A model generated the notes under the pieces. It was not told the DNA's origin. It did no database searches and saw nothing but the letters and a program-made list of their open reading frames with translations. Positions 48,307 through 58,094 of a stretch of 64,000 nt of DNA are shown here, in pieces. The stretch comes from Burkholderiales bacterium (GTDB lineage: Bacteria; Pseudomonadota; Gammaproteobacteria; Burkholderiales; SG8-41). How positions within the stretch are numbered: the stretch's first letter is position 1; every line of letters starts with the position of its first letter. The stretch lies in NCBI GenBank assembly GCA_036262035.1, contig DATAJS010000013.1, positions 124,001 to 188,000 of the forward strand, given 5' to 3'. Both the position numbers and the translations under genes were made by a program.

Positions 48307-48413
48307 GGAAGTGACCGGTGAAGCGGTGACGGATGCGGCGGTGACGGGTGAAACGGTGACGAAAACCCGTAGGTCGCGTTAGCCGCGGAAGCGGCGCAAC
48401 GCGACGCGCCTAC
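48307..48413. repeat. GTGACGG tandem units plus GTAGG...CCTAC palindrome downstream of dapB
   Basis: GTGACCGGTGAAGCGGTGAC-like units run from 48307 to 48360. They are followed by an imperfect palindrome, GTAGGTCGCGTTAGCCGC (48369-48386) against GCGGCGCAACGCGACGCGCC plus TAC (48391-48413). On the minus strand the terminal GTAG supplies the TAG stop codon of dapB (48410-48412). Confidence 0.72.
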
Positions 48414-49207
48414 TTCAGCCCCAGGACGTCCTGCATGTCGTACAGGCCGCTCTTCTTGCCCATCAGGAACCGCGCGGACCGCAATGCCCCTTGCGCGTAG
48501 GTGGCACGACTATTGGAGCGGTGGGTAATTTCGATACGCTCGCCGGTCCCGAGGAACATCACGGTGTGATCGCCGACGACATCGCCGCCGCGCACCGTCG
48601 CGAAACCGATGGTGTTCGTCCTCCGCTCGCCGGTGACGCCTTCGCGGCCGTAGACCGCGTCTTTCTCGAGATCGCGCCCGAGCGCTTTGGCGACGATCTG
48701 GCCCATTCCCAGCGCCGTTCCCGAAGGCGCGTCGACCTTGTGGCGGTGGTGCGCTTCGACGATCTCGACGTCGTAACCGTCCTTCAACGCCGTCGCCGCG
48801 AGCTCGATCAGCTTGAACGTCACGTTGACGCCGACGCTGAAGTTCGGCGCCATCGCGACCGGGATCCCGGCCGCGGCGGCAGCGATCTCGTCTTTCTGCT
48901 CGGGCGTGAAGCCGGTCGTGCCGATGACGAGGCGCACGCCGAGCGTGCGGCACACCGCCGCATGCAGCAGCGTGCCTTCCGGCCGCGTGAAATCGATCAG
49001 CACGTCGCAGCCGGCGAGCGCGCTCTTCAGGTCTTCGGCGATCGTCACCGGCGAGCTCTCGCCGACCAGCTCGCCCGCGTTGCGGCCGATAAAGGGACTG
49101 CCGCGCTGGTCGAGCGCCGCGGCAAGCTCGGCGTCGGGCGCTTTGATGACGGTTTCCAGCAATACGCGGCCCATGCGACCGCTCGCGCCCGCGATCGCGA
49201 CTTTCAT
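48410..49207 (-). CDS. dapB: 4-hydroxy-tetrahydrodipicolinate reductase
   Basis: 265-aa NAD(P)H-dependent reductase of lysine and peptidoglycan precursor synthesis. The Rossmann loop is [12 protein letters not shown], the nucleotide contact is IGTTGF, and the catalytic [15 protein letters not shown] has the key His pair and Lys. ATG 49207 overlaps the bamE TGA (ATGA), so the two are coupled. Its TAG stop is part of a repeat. Confidence 0.97.
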   Translation of the reverse strand: MKVAIAGASGRMGRVLLETVIKAPDAELAAALDQRGSPFIGRNAGELVGESSPVTIAEDLKSALAGCDVLIDFTRPEGTLLHAAVCRTLGVRLVIGTTGFTPEQKDEIAAAAAGIPVAMAPNFSVGVNVTFKLIELAATALKDGYDVEIVEAHHRHKVDAPSGTALGMGQIVAKALGRDLEKDAVYGREGVTGERRTNTIGFATVRGGDVVGDHTVMFLGTGERIEITHRSNSRATYAQGALRSARFLMGKKSGLYDMQDVLGLK

Positions 49208-49581
49208 TTGGAGGCCACCGGTTTTTCGCTGCCCGCGGGCTTCACGTCGCCGTCGATGCGCAGCAGCTTGTCGTCGGAGAACACGACGACGATGCGGCGC
49301 TGCTCGGTGACCACGCCTTTTTTCTGGAGCACGTAGACGTAATCCCAGCGGTCGTTGTGGAACATGTCGGTGACCAGCGGCGTGCCGAGCGCGAAGCGAA
49401 CCTGGCTCTTGGTCATGCCCGGCTTGAGCTTGTCGACCATGTCCTGGGTCACGTAGTTACCCTGCTGGATATCGATCTTGTAGGGCGTGAGGCCGGGGAC
49501 GCTCGGCATGCGCGCGCATCCCGCGACGGCCAGCACGGCGATCGCGGCGAGACAGGACAGTGGTTTTTTGGAGAACGGCAA
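49204..49581 (-). CDS. bamE: outer membrane assembly lipoprotein BamE (SmpA/OmlA)
   Basis: 125-aa lipoprotein of the beta-barrel assembly machine. The signal peptide ends in the lipobox LAVAGC (Cys about residue 21), followed by the BamE domain [20 protein letters not shown], then [20 protein letters not shown]. No ATG is available before the signal peptide. TTG 49581 (start of PFSKKPLSC) is the best start, without a clear ribosome-binding site. It is divergent from fur, a conserved betaproteobacterial arrangement. Confidence 0.88.
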   Translation of the reverse strand: MPFSKKPLSCLAAIAVLAVAGCARMPSVPGLTPYKIDIQQGNYVTQDMVDKLKPGMTKSQVRFALGTPLVTDMFHNDRWDYVYVLQKKGVVTEQRRIVVVFSDDKLLRIDGDVKPAGSEKPVASK

Positions 49582-49624
49582 AAGGTGATGACGGCGGCGG
49601 GGCGACCGGGCGCCGGACGCACGC

Positions 49625-49652
49625 TTGCAATGTAGACGATTGCGAATATGAT
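49625..49652 (+). promoter_or_regulatory. sigma-70-type promoter of fur
   Basis: TTGCAA (49625-49630), a 16-nt spacer and TATGAT (49647-49652) lie 38 bp before the fur start. The hexamers are close to consensus. AT-rich GATTGCGAATATGAT overlaps the -10 and could be a weak Fur box, but the match is too loose to call. Confidence 0.6.
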
Positions 49653-49689
49653 AGCCCAGAGTCCCCTCCCCCCATAGGAAAATCCCCCG

Positions 49690-50127
49690 TTGAGCTCCCC
49701 GACCGATCTGAAGACCATCGGCCTCAAAGCCACGCTTCCCCGGCTGCGCATCCTCGAAATCTTCGAGAAGGGCGACGTGCGCCACCTCTCCGCGGAGGAC
49801 GTGTACAAGACGTTGCTCAAGGACGGGACCGACACCGGGCTCGCCACGGTCTATCGCGTGCTCACCCAGTTCGAGCAGGCCGGCCTGCTGCTGCGCCACC
49901 ACTTCGAAGGCGGCAAAGCGGTCTTCGAGCTCAAAGGCGGCGGGCACCACGACCACATCGTCTGCATCGAATGCGGCCACGTCGAGGAGTTCTACGACTC
50001 CGAGATCGAGAAGCGCCAGAACGAGATCGCGGCCGAGCGCGGATTCAATCTGCAGGATCACTCGCTGCATCTCTATGCGGAGTGCACGAAGGCGAACTGC
50101 CCGCACCGGCTCGCGCGAAAAGAGTGA
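49690..50127 (+). CDS. fur: ferric uptake regulator Fur
   Basis: 145-aa metal-dependent repressor. The N-terminal winged helix (LKATLPRLRILEIF, ATVYRVLTQFEQAGLL) is followed by the dimer domain with GGHHDHIVCIECGHVEEFYD, which gives the His-rich metal sites and first CxxC. A second cysteine pair lies in CTKANC. It starts at TTG 49690; no ATG fits the family N-terminus. Divergent bamE also starts with TTG. Confidence 0.94.
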   Translation: MSSPTDLKTIGLKATLPRLRILEIFEKGDVRHLSAEDVYKTLLKDGTDTGLATVYRVLTQFEQAGLLLRHHFEGGKAVFELKGGGHHDHIVCIECGHVEEFYDSEIEKRQNEIAAERGFNLQDHSLHLYAECTKANCPHRLARKE

Positions 50128-50130
50128 TGA

Positions 50131-50235
50131 GATGAAGGTGATGAGGTGAAGGTGATGAGGTGAAGGTGATGAGGTGAAGGTGATGAGGTGAAGGTTTCTC
50201 ACCCTTATCTCATCCCCCCTATCTCATCACCTCTA
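50131..50235. repeat. tandem GATGAGGTGAAGGT array with inverted partner, fur-recN gap
   Basis: A 14-bp unit (GATGAGGTGAAGGT) is repeated about four times in 50131-50195. The opposite arm, 50200-50233, holds CTCATCCCCCCTATCTCATC and ACCTC in inverted sense. It fills the convergent gap between fur and recN and starts within 4 bp of the fur stop. Confidence 0.83.
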
Positions 50236-50240
50236 ACGCC

Positions 50241-51902
50241 TCACTCCTTCAGACCGAGCATCTCCGCCGCGTGCTTCCTGGTCGTCTCGGTGATCTTGAC
50301 GCCGCCGAGCATGCGCGCGATCTCGTCGACCCGCTGTTCGGCATCGAGCGCGATGACCTTGCTCGCGATCTTGGTCTTGGACGCGGCTTTCGACACCTGC
50401 CACTGGTGATCGGCGCACGCCGCGACCTGCGGGAGGTGGGTGATGCACATCACCTGGTGCTTGCGGCCCAGGTCCTTCAGCATTTTCCCGACGATCTCGG
50501 CGACGCGGCCGCCGATGCCGACATCGACCTCGTCGAACACCAGCGTCGGCACCTGCGCGACGCGGCTGGCGACGGTCTGGATCGCCAGCGATAGGCGCGA
50601 AAGCTCGCCGCCCGACGCGACTTTCGCGAGCGGCTGCGGCGACATGCTCTTGTGCGCGCTCACGCGGAACTCGACGTGCTCGAGCCCGTGAGAGTTGGGT
50701 TCGCCGAGCGGATCGAGCGCGACCTCGAACACGCCGCCGGCCATCGCGAGCGTCTGCATCGCGGCGGTGACTTCGGTTCCGAGCTTTGCCGCGGTCTTGC
50801 GGCGAGCGGCGGAGAGCTTTCCGGCTTCCGTGCGGTAAGCCGCGAGCGCTTCGGCCTCGAGCTTTTCCATCGCCTTCGGATCGGCGGAGACGTCGAGCTC
50901 CGCGAGCCTCGCGCGCGCGGCTTCGAGGGTGCGCGGGATGTCCTCGGGCTCTATGCGGAACTTGCGGCACGCCGCATGGATCGCGTCGAGACGCGACTCG
51001 GCGGCGCGCAGCCGCTGCGGATCGACCTCGAGCTTCTGCTCGTAGTGGCGCAGGCTGTATACCGCTTCCTGCACCTGGATCGCCGCGGGCTCGAGCGCAT
51101 CGAGCACCTCGCGCAAAGCCGGATCGAACTCGAGCAGCGCGTTGAGCCGCGAGATCACCGCGTTCATCTGCGTCAGCGCAGCGGACTCGTCTTCGGACAG
51201 CGCGTCGAGTCCCGCTTGTGCGCCTTCGATGAGGCTCGCGGCGTGCGCGAGCCGCGCGTGCTCGCCGGTGAGCGCGGTCCAGGCGTCGGCGTTCATCTCG
51301 AGCGCGGCAAGCTCTTTCACCTGCCATTCGAAACGCTCGCGCTCCGCAGCGATCGCCGCCGAGTTCTTCTCGAACGCCGCGCGATCGTCGGCGCGGCGGC
51401 GCCACCCACGGTAGAGGTCCGCGACGCGTTCCGCGATCTCGGCGTGCCCGCCGAAACCGTCGAGGAGATCGCGCTGCGCGGCGCTCCGCTGGAGCGACTG
51501 GTGCGCGTGCTGCCCGTGGATGTCGACGAGGAACTCGCCGACTTCGCGCAACTGCGTGAGCGTCGCCGCGGTCCCGTTCACGAACGCGCGCGAGCGCCCG
51601 CTCGAATCGATCGTCCGGCGCAGGAGGCACGAGCGCTCGTCCGACGCGAGCTCGCGCTCTTCGAGCCAGCGCGCGAGCGCGCCCTCGTCGTCGATGTCGA
51701 ACCCGGCGGCGATGTCCGCGCGCTGCGCCCCCTGCCGCACGACACTCGCCTCGCCGCGGTCGCCGAGCACGAGCGCGAGCGCATCGACCAGGATCGACTT
51801 GCCCGCCCCGGTCTCTCCGGTGAGCACGGTAAAGCCCGACTCGAACTCCAGATCGAGCTTGTCGACGATGACGAAGTCCCGGATCGAAAGACTGCGCAGC
51901 AT
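50241..51902 (-). CDS. recN: DNA repair protein RecN
   Basis: 553-aa SMC-like ATPase acting in double-strand-break repair. The N-terminal head has Walker A TGETGAGKS (about residues 28-36). A central coiled coil (about 150-360) follows, then the ABC signature LAKVASGGELSRLSLAI and Walker B TLVFDEVDVGIGG. ATG 51902 overlaps the nadK TAA by 1 nt (TAATG). The fur/recN-nadK neighbourhood is conserved. Confidence 0.96.
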   Translation of the reverse strand: MLRSLSIRDFVIVDKLDLEFESGFTVLTGETGAGKSILVDALALVLGDRGEASVVRQGAQRADIAAGFDIDDEGALARWLEERELASDERSCLLRRTIDSSGRSRAFVNGTAATLTQLREVGEFLVDIHGQHAHQSLQRSAAQRDLLDGFGGHAEIAERVADLYRGWRRRADDRAAFEKNSAAIAAERERFEWQVKELAALEMNADAWTALTGEHARLAHAASLIEGAQAGLDALSEDESAALTQMNAVISRLNALLEFDPALREVLDALEPAAIQVQEAVYSLRHYEQKLEVDPQRLRAAESRLDAIHAACRKFRIEPEDIPRTLEAARARLAELDVSADPKAMEKLEAEALAAYRTEAGKLSAARRKTAAKLGTEVTAAMQTLAMAGGVFEVALDPLGEPNSHGLEHVEFRVSAHKSMSPQPLAKVASGGELSRLSLAIQTVASRVAQVPTLVFDEVDVGIGGRVAEIVGKMLKDLGRKHQVMCITHLPQVAACADHQWQVSKAASKTKIASKVIALDAEQRVDEIARMLGGVKITETTRKHAAEMLGLKE

Positions 51903-52771
51903 TACTGACGGTTCCAGGCGAGCTTCTGCCGCAGCATCGCGTAATAACTATGTCCCACCGGATGCAGCAGGCTGATGTCGTGCGCGTAGCGGCGGATGCG
52001 GATGCGGTCGCCTTCACCCAGCTCGAAATGCGAATGGCTGTCGAAGTGCGCGCGCGGGTCGTCGGCGCCGCGGACGACGAGGTCTATGGTGCTGTCGCTG
52101 CTGATCACGATCGGCCGGTTGGACAGCGTGTGCGGGCACACCGGGACGAGCGAGATCACGCGCAAGCTTGGATGCACGATCGGACCGCCCGCCGAGAGCG
52201 CGTAAGCGGTCGAGCCCGTCGGCGTGGCGACGATGAGACCGTCGGAGCGCTGGGTATAGATCGGCTCGCCGTCGATGAGGACCTCGAACTCGATCATGCT
52301 GCCGCGCAGCCCCTTGCTCACGACCACGTCGTTGAAGGCGAGGACGTTGAACACCGATTCGGCGCCGCTGTAGACGTCGGCTTCCAGCAGCATGCGGTCT
52401 TCTGTGACGTACTGCCCGTCGAGGATGCGGCCGATGGTCTCGATCATGGTGTCGAGCGAGATGTCGGTCAGGAAACCTAGACGCCCCTGGTTCACGCCGA
52501 CCAGCTTCGCTGCGAACGGCGCGAAGGTGCGGGCGATGTTGAGCATCGTCCCGTCGCCGCCGAGCACGACGGCGAGGTCGACTTTCGGCCCGAGCTCCTC
52601 GAGCGCCAGCACCGGGTAGCGGCACTCTCCGATGTGCGAGGCGGTCAGGCGGTCGATCATGACCTGCACGCCGCGGCCTTCCAGATAGGCGGCGAGCTCG
52701 AGCAGCGGCGGAGCGATTTCGGGGCTTTTGTACTTGCCGATCAGCGCGACCGTCTTGAAGGATTTGTCCAT
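51902..52771 (-). CDS. nadK: NAD kinase
   Basis: 289-aa ATP-NAD kinase producing NADP. The catalytic GGDGT motif sits in AVVLGGDGTMLN. The substrate-binding AFNDVVV and the glycine-rich ATPTGSTAYALSAGGPI stretch are intact. ATG 52771 (MDKSFKTV) was chosen; ATG 52780 would add three residues. It is divergent from hrcA across a repeat array and runs directly into recN. Confidence 0.95.
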   Translation of the reverse strand: MDKSFKTVALIGKYKSPEIAPPLLELAAYLEGRGVQVMIDRLTASHIGECRYPVLALEELGPKVDLAVVLGGDGTMLNIARTFAPFAAKLVGVNQGRLGFLTDISLDTMIETIGRILDGQYVTEDRMLLEADVYSGAESVFNVLAFNDVVVSKGLRGSMIEFEVLIDGEPIYTQRSDGLIVATPTGSTAYALSAGGPIVHPSLRVISLVPVCPHTLSNRPIVISSDSTIDLVVRGADDPRAHFDSHSHFELGEGDRIRIRRYAHDISLLHPVGHSYYAMLRQKLAWNRQ

Positions 52772-52801
52772 TGCCCGCATTTAACCATAGCGCTATCGCG
52801 C

Positions 52802-52891
52802 GTGAAGGATGAAAGGCGAATGAGTGAAGGGTAAAAATCGCTGGCGCGTGCGACACTTACCTTTCACCCTTCACCCTTCACGCTTTCACCC
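52802..52891. repeat. inverted array of GTGAAGG units, nadK-hrcA divergent gap
   Basis: The left arm (52802-52832) reads GTGAAGGATGAAAGGCGAAT and continues with GAGTGAAGGGTAA. The right arm (52860-52891) reads CTTTCACCCTTCACCCTTCA then CGCTTTCACC. Unusually, the array occupies a divergent promoter region: it starts 31 bp from the nadK start and ends 21 bp before the hrcA start. Confidence 0.83.
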
Positions 52892-52911
52892 AATTCGGTA
52901 GAATTGCTCAC

Positions 52912-53949
52912 ATGTCAAGCGACATCCCCGTGCTGAACGAGCGCGCGCAGGTCCTGCTGAAGACGCTCGTCGAGCGCTACATCGCGGACGGACAGCCTGT
53001 CGGCTCCCGCGCGCTCTCCAGGTTTTCCGGCCTCGAGCTCTCGCCCGCAAGCATTCGCAATGTGATGGCCGATCTCGAGGATCTCGGCTTCATCGCGAGC
53101 CCGCACACCTCCGCCGGTCGCGTGCCCACCGCGCGCGGCTATCGCTTCTTCGTCGACACGCTGCTCACGATCAAGCCGCTGGACTCGTTCGAGATCAACA
53201 AGCTCGGAGAACAGCTGCACTCCGAGAACCGCCAGCGCATCGTGACGTCGGCGTCGCAGATGCTCGCGGACCTGACGCGTTTCGCCGGCGTGGTGATGAC
53301 CCCGCGCCGCAGCGCGGGCTTCCGCCACATCGAGTTCGTGAAGCTCTCGGACACGCGGGTGCTGCTGATACTCGTCACGCCCGAAGGCGACGTGCAGAAC
53401 CGCATCCTGACCACGCAGCGCGCGTACAGCCCGTCGGAGCTGGTCGAGGCGGCGAACATCCTCAACCAGAACTACGCCGGTCTCACGTTCGAGGAAACCC
53501 GCGCGCGCATTCACGAAGAGCTCAAGCAGCTGCGCGAGGACATGACCCAGCTCATGACCCGCGCGCTCGAAGTCGGCAACGAGGCGCTCAACGACTCGGC
53601 CGACGACGTGGTGATCTCGGGCGAAGGCCGCCTGCTCGACGTGCACGACCTCTCGTCGGACATGCAGCGGCTGCGCAAGCTCTTCGACCTCTTCGAGCGC
53701 AAGACCGGCCTGCTGCAGCTCCTCGACGTCTCGAATCGCGCGCACGGCGTGCAGATCTTCATCGGCGGCGAATCGGGGCTGGTCCCGCTCGACGAGTTCT
53801 GCAGCGTGGTCACCGCGCCCTACGAGGTCGACGGCCAGATCGTCGGCACGGTCGGCGTCATCGGCCCGACGCGCATGGCGTACGAGCGCGTGATCCCGAT
53901 CGTCGACATCACCGCCAAGCTGCTGTCGAGCGCGCTTTCACACCATTAA
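52912..53949 (+). CDS. hrcA: heat-inducible transcription repressor HrcA
   Basis: 345-aa repressor. The N-terminal winged helix ([55 protein letters not shown]) precedes the GAF-like dimer domain and inserted region. HrcA normally binds the CIRCE inverted repeat TTAGCACTC-N9-GAGTGCTAA with help from GroEL. I find no CIRCE upstream of hrcA, grpE or dnaK here, so its targets (probably groESL) lie elsewhere. ATG 52912 has only a weak ribosome-binding site. Confidence 0.95.
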   Translation: MSSDIPVLNERAQVLLKTLVERYIADGQPVGSRALSRFSGLELSPASIRNVMADLEDLGFIASPHTSAGRVPTARGYRFFVDTLLTIKPLDSFEINKLGEQLHSENRQRIVTSASQMLADLTRFAGVVMTPRRSAGFRHIEFVKLSDTRVLLILVTPEGDVQNRILTTQRAYSPSELVEAANILNQNYAGLTFEETRARIHEELKQLREDMTQLMTRALEVGNEALNDSADDVVISGEGRLLDVHDLSSDMQRLRKLFDLFERKTGLLQLLDVSNRAHGVQIFIGGESGLVPLDEFCSVVTAPYEVDGQIVGTVGVIGPTRMAYERVIPIVDITAKLLSSALSHH

Positions 53950-53950
53950 G

Positions 53951-53987
53951 GCGTGAACGGGTGAACGAGTGAACGGGTGAACGGGTC
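53951..53987. repeat. GTGAACGG tandem array overlapping the hemH start
   Basis: Four units (GTGAACGG, GTGAACGA, GTGAACGG, GTGAACGG) run head to tail between the hrcA stop and hemH, with no inverted arm. The last GTG (53977-53979) is the only usable hemH initiation codon, so the first residues of HemH (MNGS) are repeat-encoded. Confidence 0.8.
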
Positions 53988-55023
53988 AAGCAAGGGCGTC
54001 GGTGTTCTGCTCATCAACCTGGGTACCCCCGAGGCGCCGACTCCCGAAGCGGTCCGCGTCTACCTGAAGGAGTTTCTCTCCGACCCGCGCGTCGTCGAGA
54101 TTCCGCGCGCGGTGTGGTGGCCGATCCTGTACTTATTCATCCTGCCGCGGCGGCCCAAGGCGTCGGCCGCGCGTTACGCCCAGGTCTGGACGCGCGACGG
54201 CTCGCCGCTCAAGGTCTATGCCGAGCGCCAGACGCTGATGCTCCAGGGTTATCTCGGCGAGCGGCTGCGGGCCCCGGTCGCCGTCGACTACGCGATGCGC
54301 TACGGCAAGCCGTCGATCGCGGACAAACTGCAGGCGCTCAGGAAGCGCGGCTGCGACCGCATCCTGCTCGTTCCGCTCTACCCGCAATATGCCGCCAGCA
54401 CCACCGCGACGGCGCTCGACCGCGTGCTCGCCAGCCTGGAAGCGATGCGAGACCAGCCGGCGGTCCGCACGGTCCGCGATTTCCACGACGACCCGGGCTA
54501 CATCGAGGCGCTCGCGGCGAGCGTGCGCGACTTCTGGATGAAGCGCGGAAGGCCCGAGGTCCTGGTGATGAGCTTCCACGGCATCCCCAAGCGATCCGTC
54601 GACCTCGGAGACCCGTACCGCGACCAGTGCCTGGAGACCGGGCGCCTCCTCGCCGCGGCGCTGGAGCTTCCCGAATCGCGCTACCGCATCGCGTTCCAGT
54701 CGCGCTTCGGCCGCGCCGAATGGCTCAAGCCCTACACCGCCGAGACCCTGGCCGACTTCGGCCGGGCCGGGACGGCGCCGGTCGACGTGATCTGCCCCGG
54801 CTTCGTCGCCGACTGCCTGGAGACGCTCGAGGAGATCGCGATCGAGGGCCGGCAGATCTACGAGAAGGCCGGCGGCAGGGAGCTGCGCTACATCCCGTGC
54901 CTCAACGACCGCCACGAGTGGATCGCGGCGCTCACCGAGCTCACGGCGCGAAACCTGCTCGGATGGGTAGAGCCCGGCGAGGCGGCCCGAAATTACCGGC
55001 CATTCGGGGTTTCCGCATTCTGA
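53977..55023 (+). CDS. hemH: ferrochelatase
   Basis: 348-aa enzyme inserting Fe2+ into protoporphyrin IX, the last step of haem synthesis. VLLINLGTPEAPTPEAVRVY opens the fold. The metal site residues are His201 (SFHGIPKRSVDLGDPY) and Glu282 (GFVADCLETLEEI). It starts at GTG 53977, inside the GTGAACGG array, with no visible Shine-Dalgarno sequence; conserved sequence begins at residue 7. It lies in the conserved hrcA-hemH-grpE order. Confidence 0.94.
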   Translation: MNGSSKGVGVLLINLGTPEAPTPEAVRVYLKEFLSDPRVVEIPRAVWWPILYLFILPRRPKASAARYAQVWTRDGSPLKVYAERQTLMLQGYLGERLRAPVAVDYAMRYGKPSIADKLQALRKRGCDRILLVPLYPQYAASTTATALDRVLASLEAMRDQPAVRTVRDFHDDPGYIEALAASVRDFWMKRGRPEVLVMSFHGIPKRSVDLGDPYRDQCLETGRLLAAALELPESRYRIAFQSRFGRAEWLKPYTAETLADFGRAGTAPVDVICPGFVADCLETLEEIAIEGRQIYEKAGGRELRYIPCLNDRHEWIAALTELTARNLLGWVEPGEAARNYRPFGVSAF

Positions 55024-55044
55024 ACGCGGATTTTCGTTTCACCC

Positions 55045-55073
55045 CTTGAAAGCGCTCGCCCGGATCCCCATCT
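55045..55073 (+). promoter_or_regulatory. sigma-32 heat-shock promoter of grpE
   Basis: CTTGAAA (55045-55051), a 14-nt spacer and CCCCATCT (55066-55073) match the RpoH consensus CTTGAAA-N11-16-CCCCATNT essentially perfectly. It lies 25 bp before the grpE ATG. Confidence 0.88.
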
Positions 55074-55098
55074 GCAGCGGGTCTAGAGGAGCGCATCT

Positions 55099-55623
55099 AT
55101 GCAGGAAACACCCGATATCACCAACACCAACGAGGCCCAGGAGGCCGCCGCGGCTGCTACCGGCGGCGACCTCGAGGAGCGCCTCAAGAAGGCCGAAGAG
55201 GCCGCCCAGACCCACCAGGACGCGTATCTGCGCGCCCGCGCCGAGACCGACAACGTCCGCAAGCGCAGCCAGACCGAGATCGCCAACGCCCACAAGTTCG
55301 CGATCGAGAGCTTCACGAACGAGCTCCTGGCGGTGAAAGACAGCCTCGAGGCGGGGCTCGGGGCCGAGAACGCCTCGGTCGAGAGCATGCGGGCCGGGGT
55401 CGAGCTGACCCTGCGGCAGCTCAAGGCGGTTTTCGAGAAGTTCAACGTCAGCGAAGTCGACCCGACGGGTCAGAAGTTCGACCCGCACCGCCACCAGGCG
55501 ATCAGCACCGTCGAAGCCGACGCCGAGCCCAATACCGTCGTGCAAACGCTCCAGAAGGGCTACCTCCTGCACGACCGCGTGATCCGCCCTGCGCTGGTCA
55601 TCGTGTCGAAATCCGAAAACTGA
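55099..55623 (+). CDS. grpE: nucleotide exchange factor GrpE
   Basis: 174-aa co-chaperone that releases ADP from DnaK. A long N-terminal helix with coiled-coil character (EERLKKAEEAAQTHQDAYLR, RAETDNVRKRSQTEI) precedes the C-terminal beta wing (GYLLHDRVIRPALVIVSK). ATG 55099 follows TAGAGGAG. It is transcribed from its own sigma-32 promoter, 80 bp upstream of dnaK. Confidence 0.96.
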   Translation: MQETPDITNTNEAQEAAAAATGGDLEERLKKAEEAAQTHQDAYLRARAETDNVRKRSQTEIANAHKFAIESFTNELLAVKDSLEAGLGAENASVESMRAGVELTLRQLKAVFEKFNVSEVDPTGQKFDPHRHQAISTVEADAEPNTVVQTLQKGYLLHDRVIRPALVIVSKSEN

Positions 55624-55632
55624 CCGATTCGG

Positions 55633-55660
55633 CTTGAAAATCAGTCGAAAAGCCTCATAT
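55633..55660 (+). promoter_or_regulatory. sigma-32 heat-shock promoter of dnaK
   Basis: CTTGAAA (55633-55639), 13 nt, then CCTCATAT (55653-55660), one mismatch from CCCCATNT. It is a second heat-shock promoter, 43 bp before the dnaK ATG, allowing dnaK expression independent of grpE. Confidence 0.8.
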
Positions 55661-55703
55661 CGGACCTAACGAATCCACTACCGCAAGCTCCAGCGAGGAA
55701 CAC

Positions 55704-57644
<1,941 letters not shown>

Positions 57645-57653
57645 TGGATGAGG

Positions 57654-58088
57654 CGTGAAACGTGAAACGTGGCACGCCGAGTTCTAGGTGACGAGTGAGG
57701 CGAGCGCACCGGGACCTGATTGCATGGCAGGAAGCGATCCGGCTGGTGGAAATGATTTACCGTCTCACCGCCACTTTCCCGCGGGAAGAACAATTCGGCC
57801 TAACCAGCCAGATGCGGCGTGCAGCGACGTCGGTTCCCGCAAACATCGCTGAAGGAGCAGCTCGCGCCGGTACGCGCGAGCTGCTTCATTTTTGAGCGTC
57901 GCTTCCGGGTCCCTATAGGAGCTCGACACGCATACCGAACTTGCAAAAAACCTGGGCTTCCTGGGTGATACCCACGAGCTTCAAGATAAAATCGACCGGG
58001 TGTCCGCGTTGATTCTGGCTTTACGCAAGTCGCTGCAAGCCAAGCCGCGGTAAGCGCGCGTTTCACATTTCCCGTTTCACGTTTCACC
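57654..58088. repeat. GTGAAACGT arms flanking a four-helix-bundle pseudogene
   Basis: The left arm CGTGAAACGTGAAACGTGG (57654-57672) and right arm CGTTTCACATTTCCCGTTTC plus ACGTTTCACC (58059-58088) are in inverted orientation, 390 bp apart. They enclose the broken gene at 57695-58053 and fill the dnaK-dnaJ gap. The arms match the repeats at 43231-43302 and 47006-47082, which carry only short loops, so this locus looks like the same element with a gene inside. The right arm ends 6 bp before the dnaJ ATG. Confidence 0.8.
57695..58053 (+). pseudogene. four helix bundle protein (23S rRNA intervening-sequence/Avd-like), frameshifted
   Basis: It starts at GTG 57695 with HRDLIAWQEAIRLVEMIYRL, then LTSQMRRAATSVPANIAEGA, the hallmark of the S23/IVP four-helix-bundle family (PF05635-type). 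The open frame stops after ELLHF at 57895. The homologous C-terminus continues in the +1 frame (LSVASGSL, then TAG, then ELDTHTELAKNLGFLGD...[11 protein letters not shown]) to TAA 58053. One T appears lost from a T run (CATTTTGAGC region), and an in-frame TAG replaces an expected Ser codon, so it is doubly broken. Intact relatives are about 115-120 aa and possibly nucleic-acid binding. It lies between dnaK and dnaJ within inverted repeat arms. Confidence 0.82.
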
Positions 58089-58094
58089 AAAAAC

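Noticed and set aside
50131-50195. Tandem repeats between fur and recN as a CRISPR array
   Set aside because: Units are 14 bp and contiguous with no spacers, and no cas genes are present.
52781-55703. CIRCE element for HrcA
   Set aside because: No TTAGCACTC/GAGTGCTAA-like inverted repeat was found upstream of hrcA, grpE or dnaK.
57654-58088. dnaK-dnaJ spacer as an IS element
   Set aside because: No transposase and no target-site duplication could be seen; the enclosed gene is a four-helix-bundle remnant.
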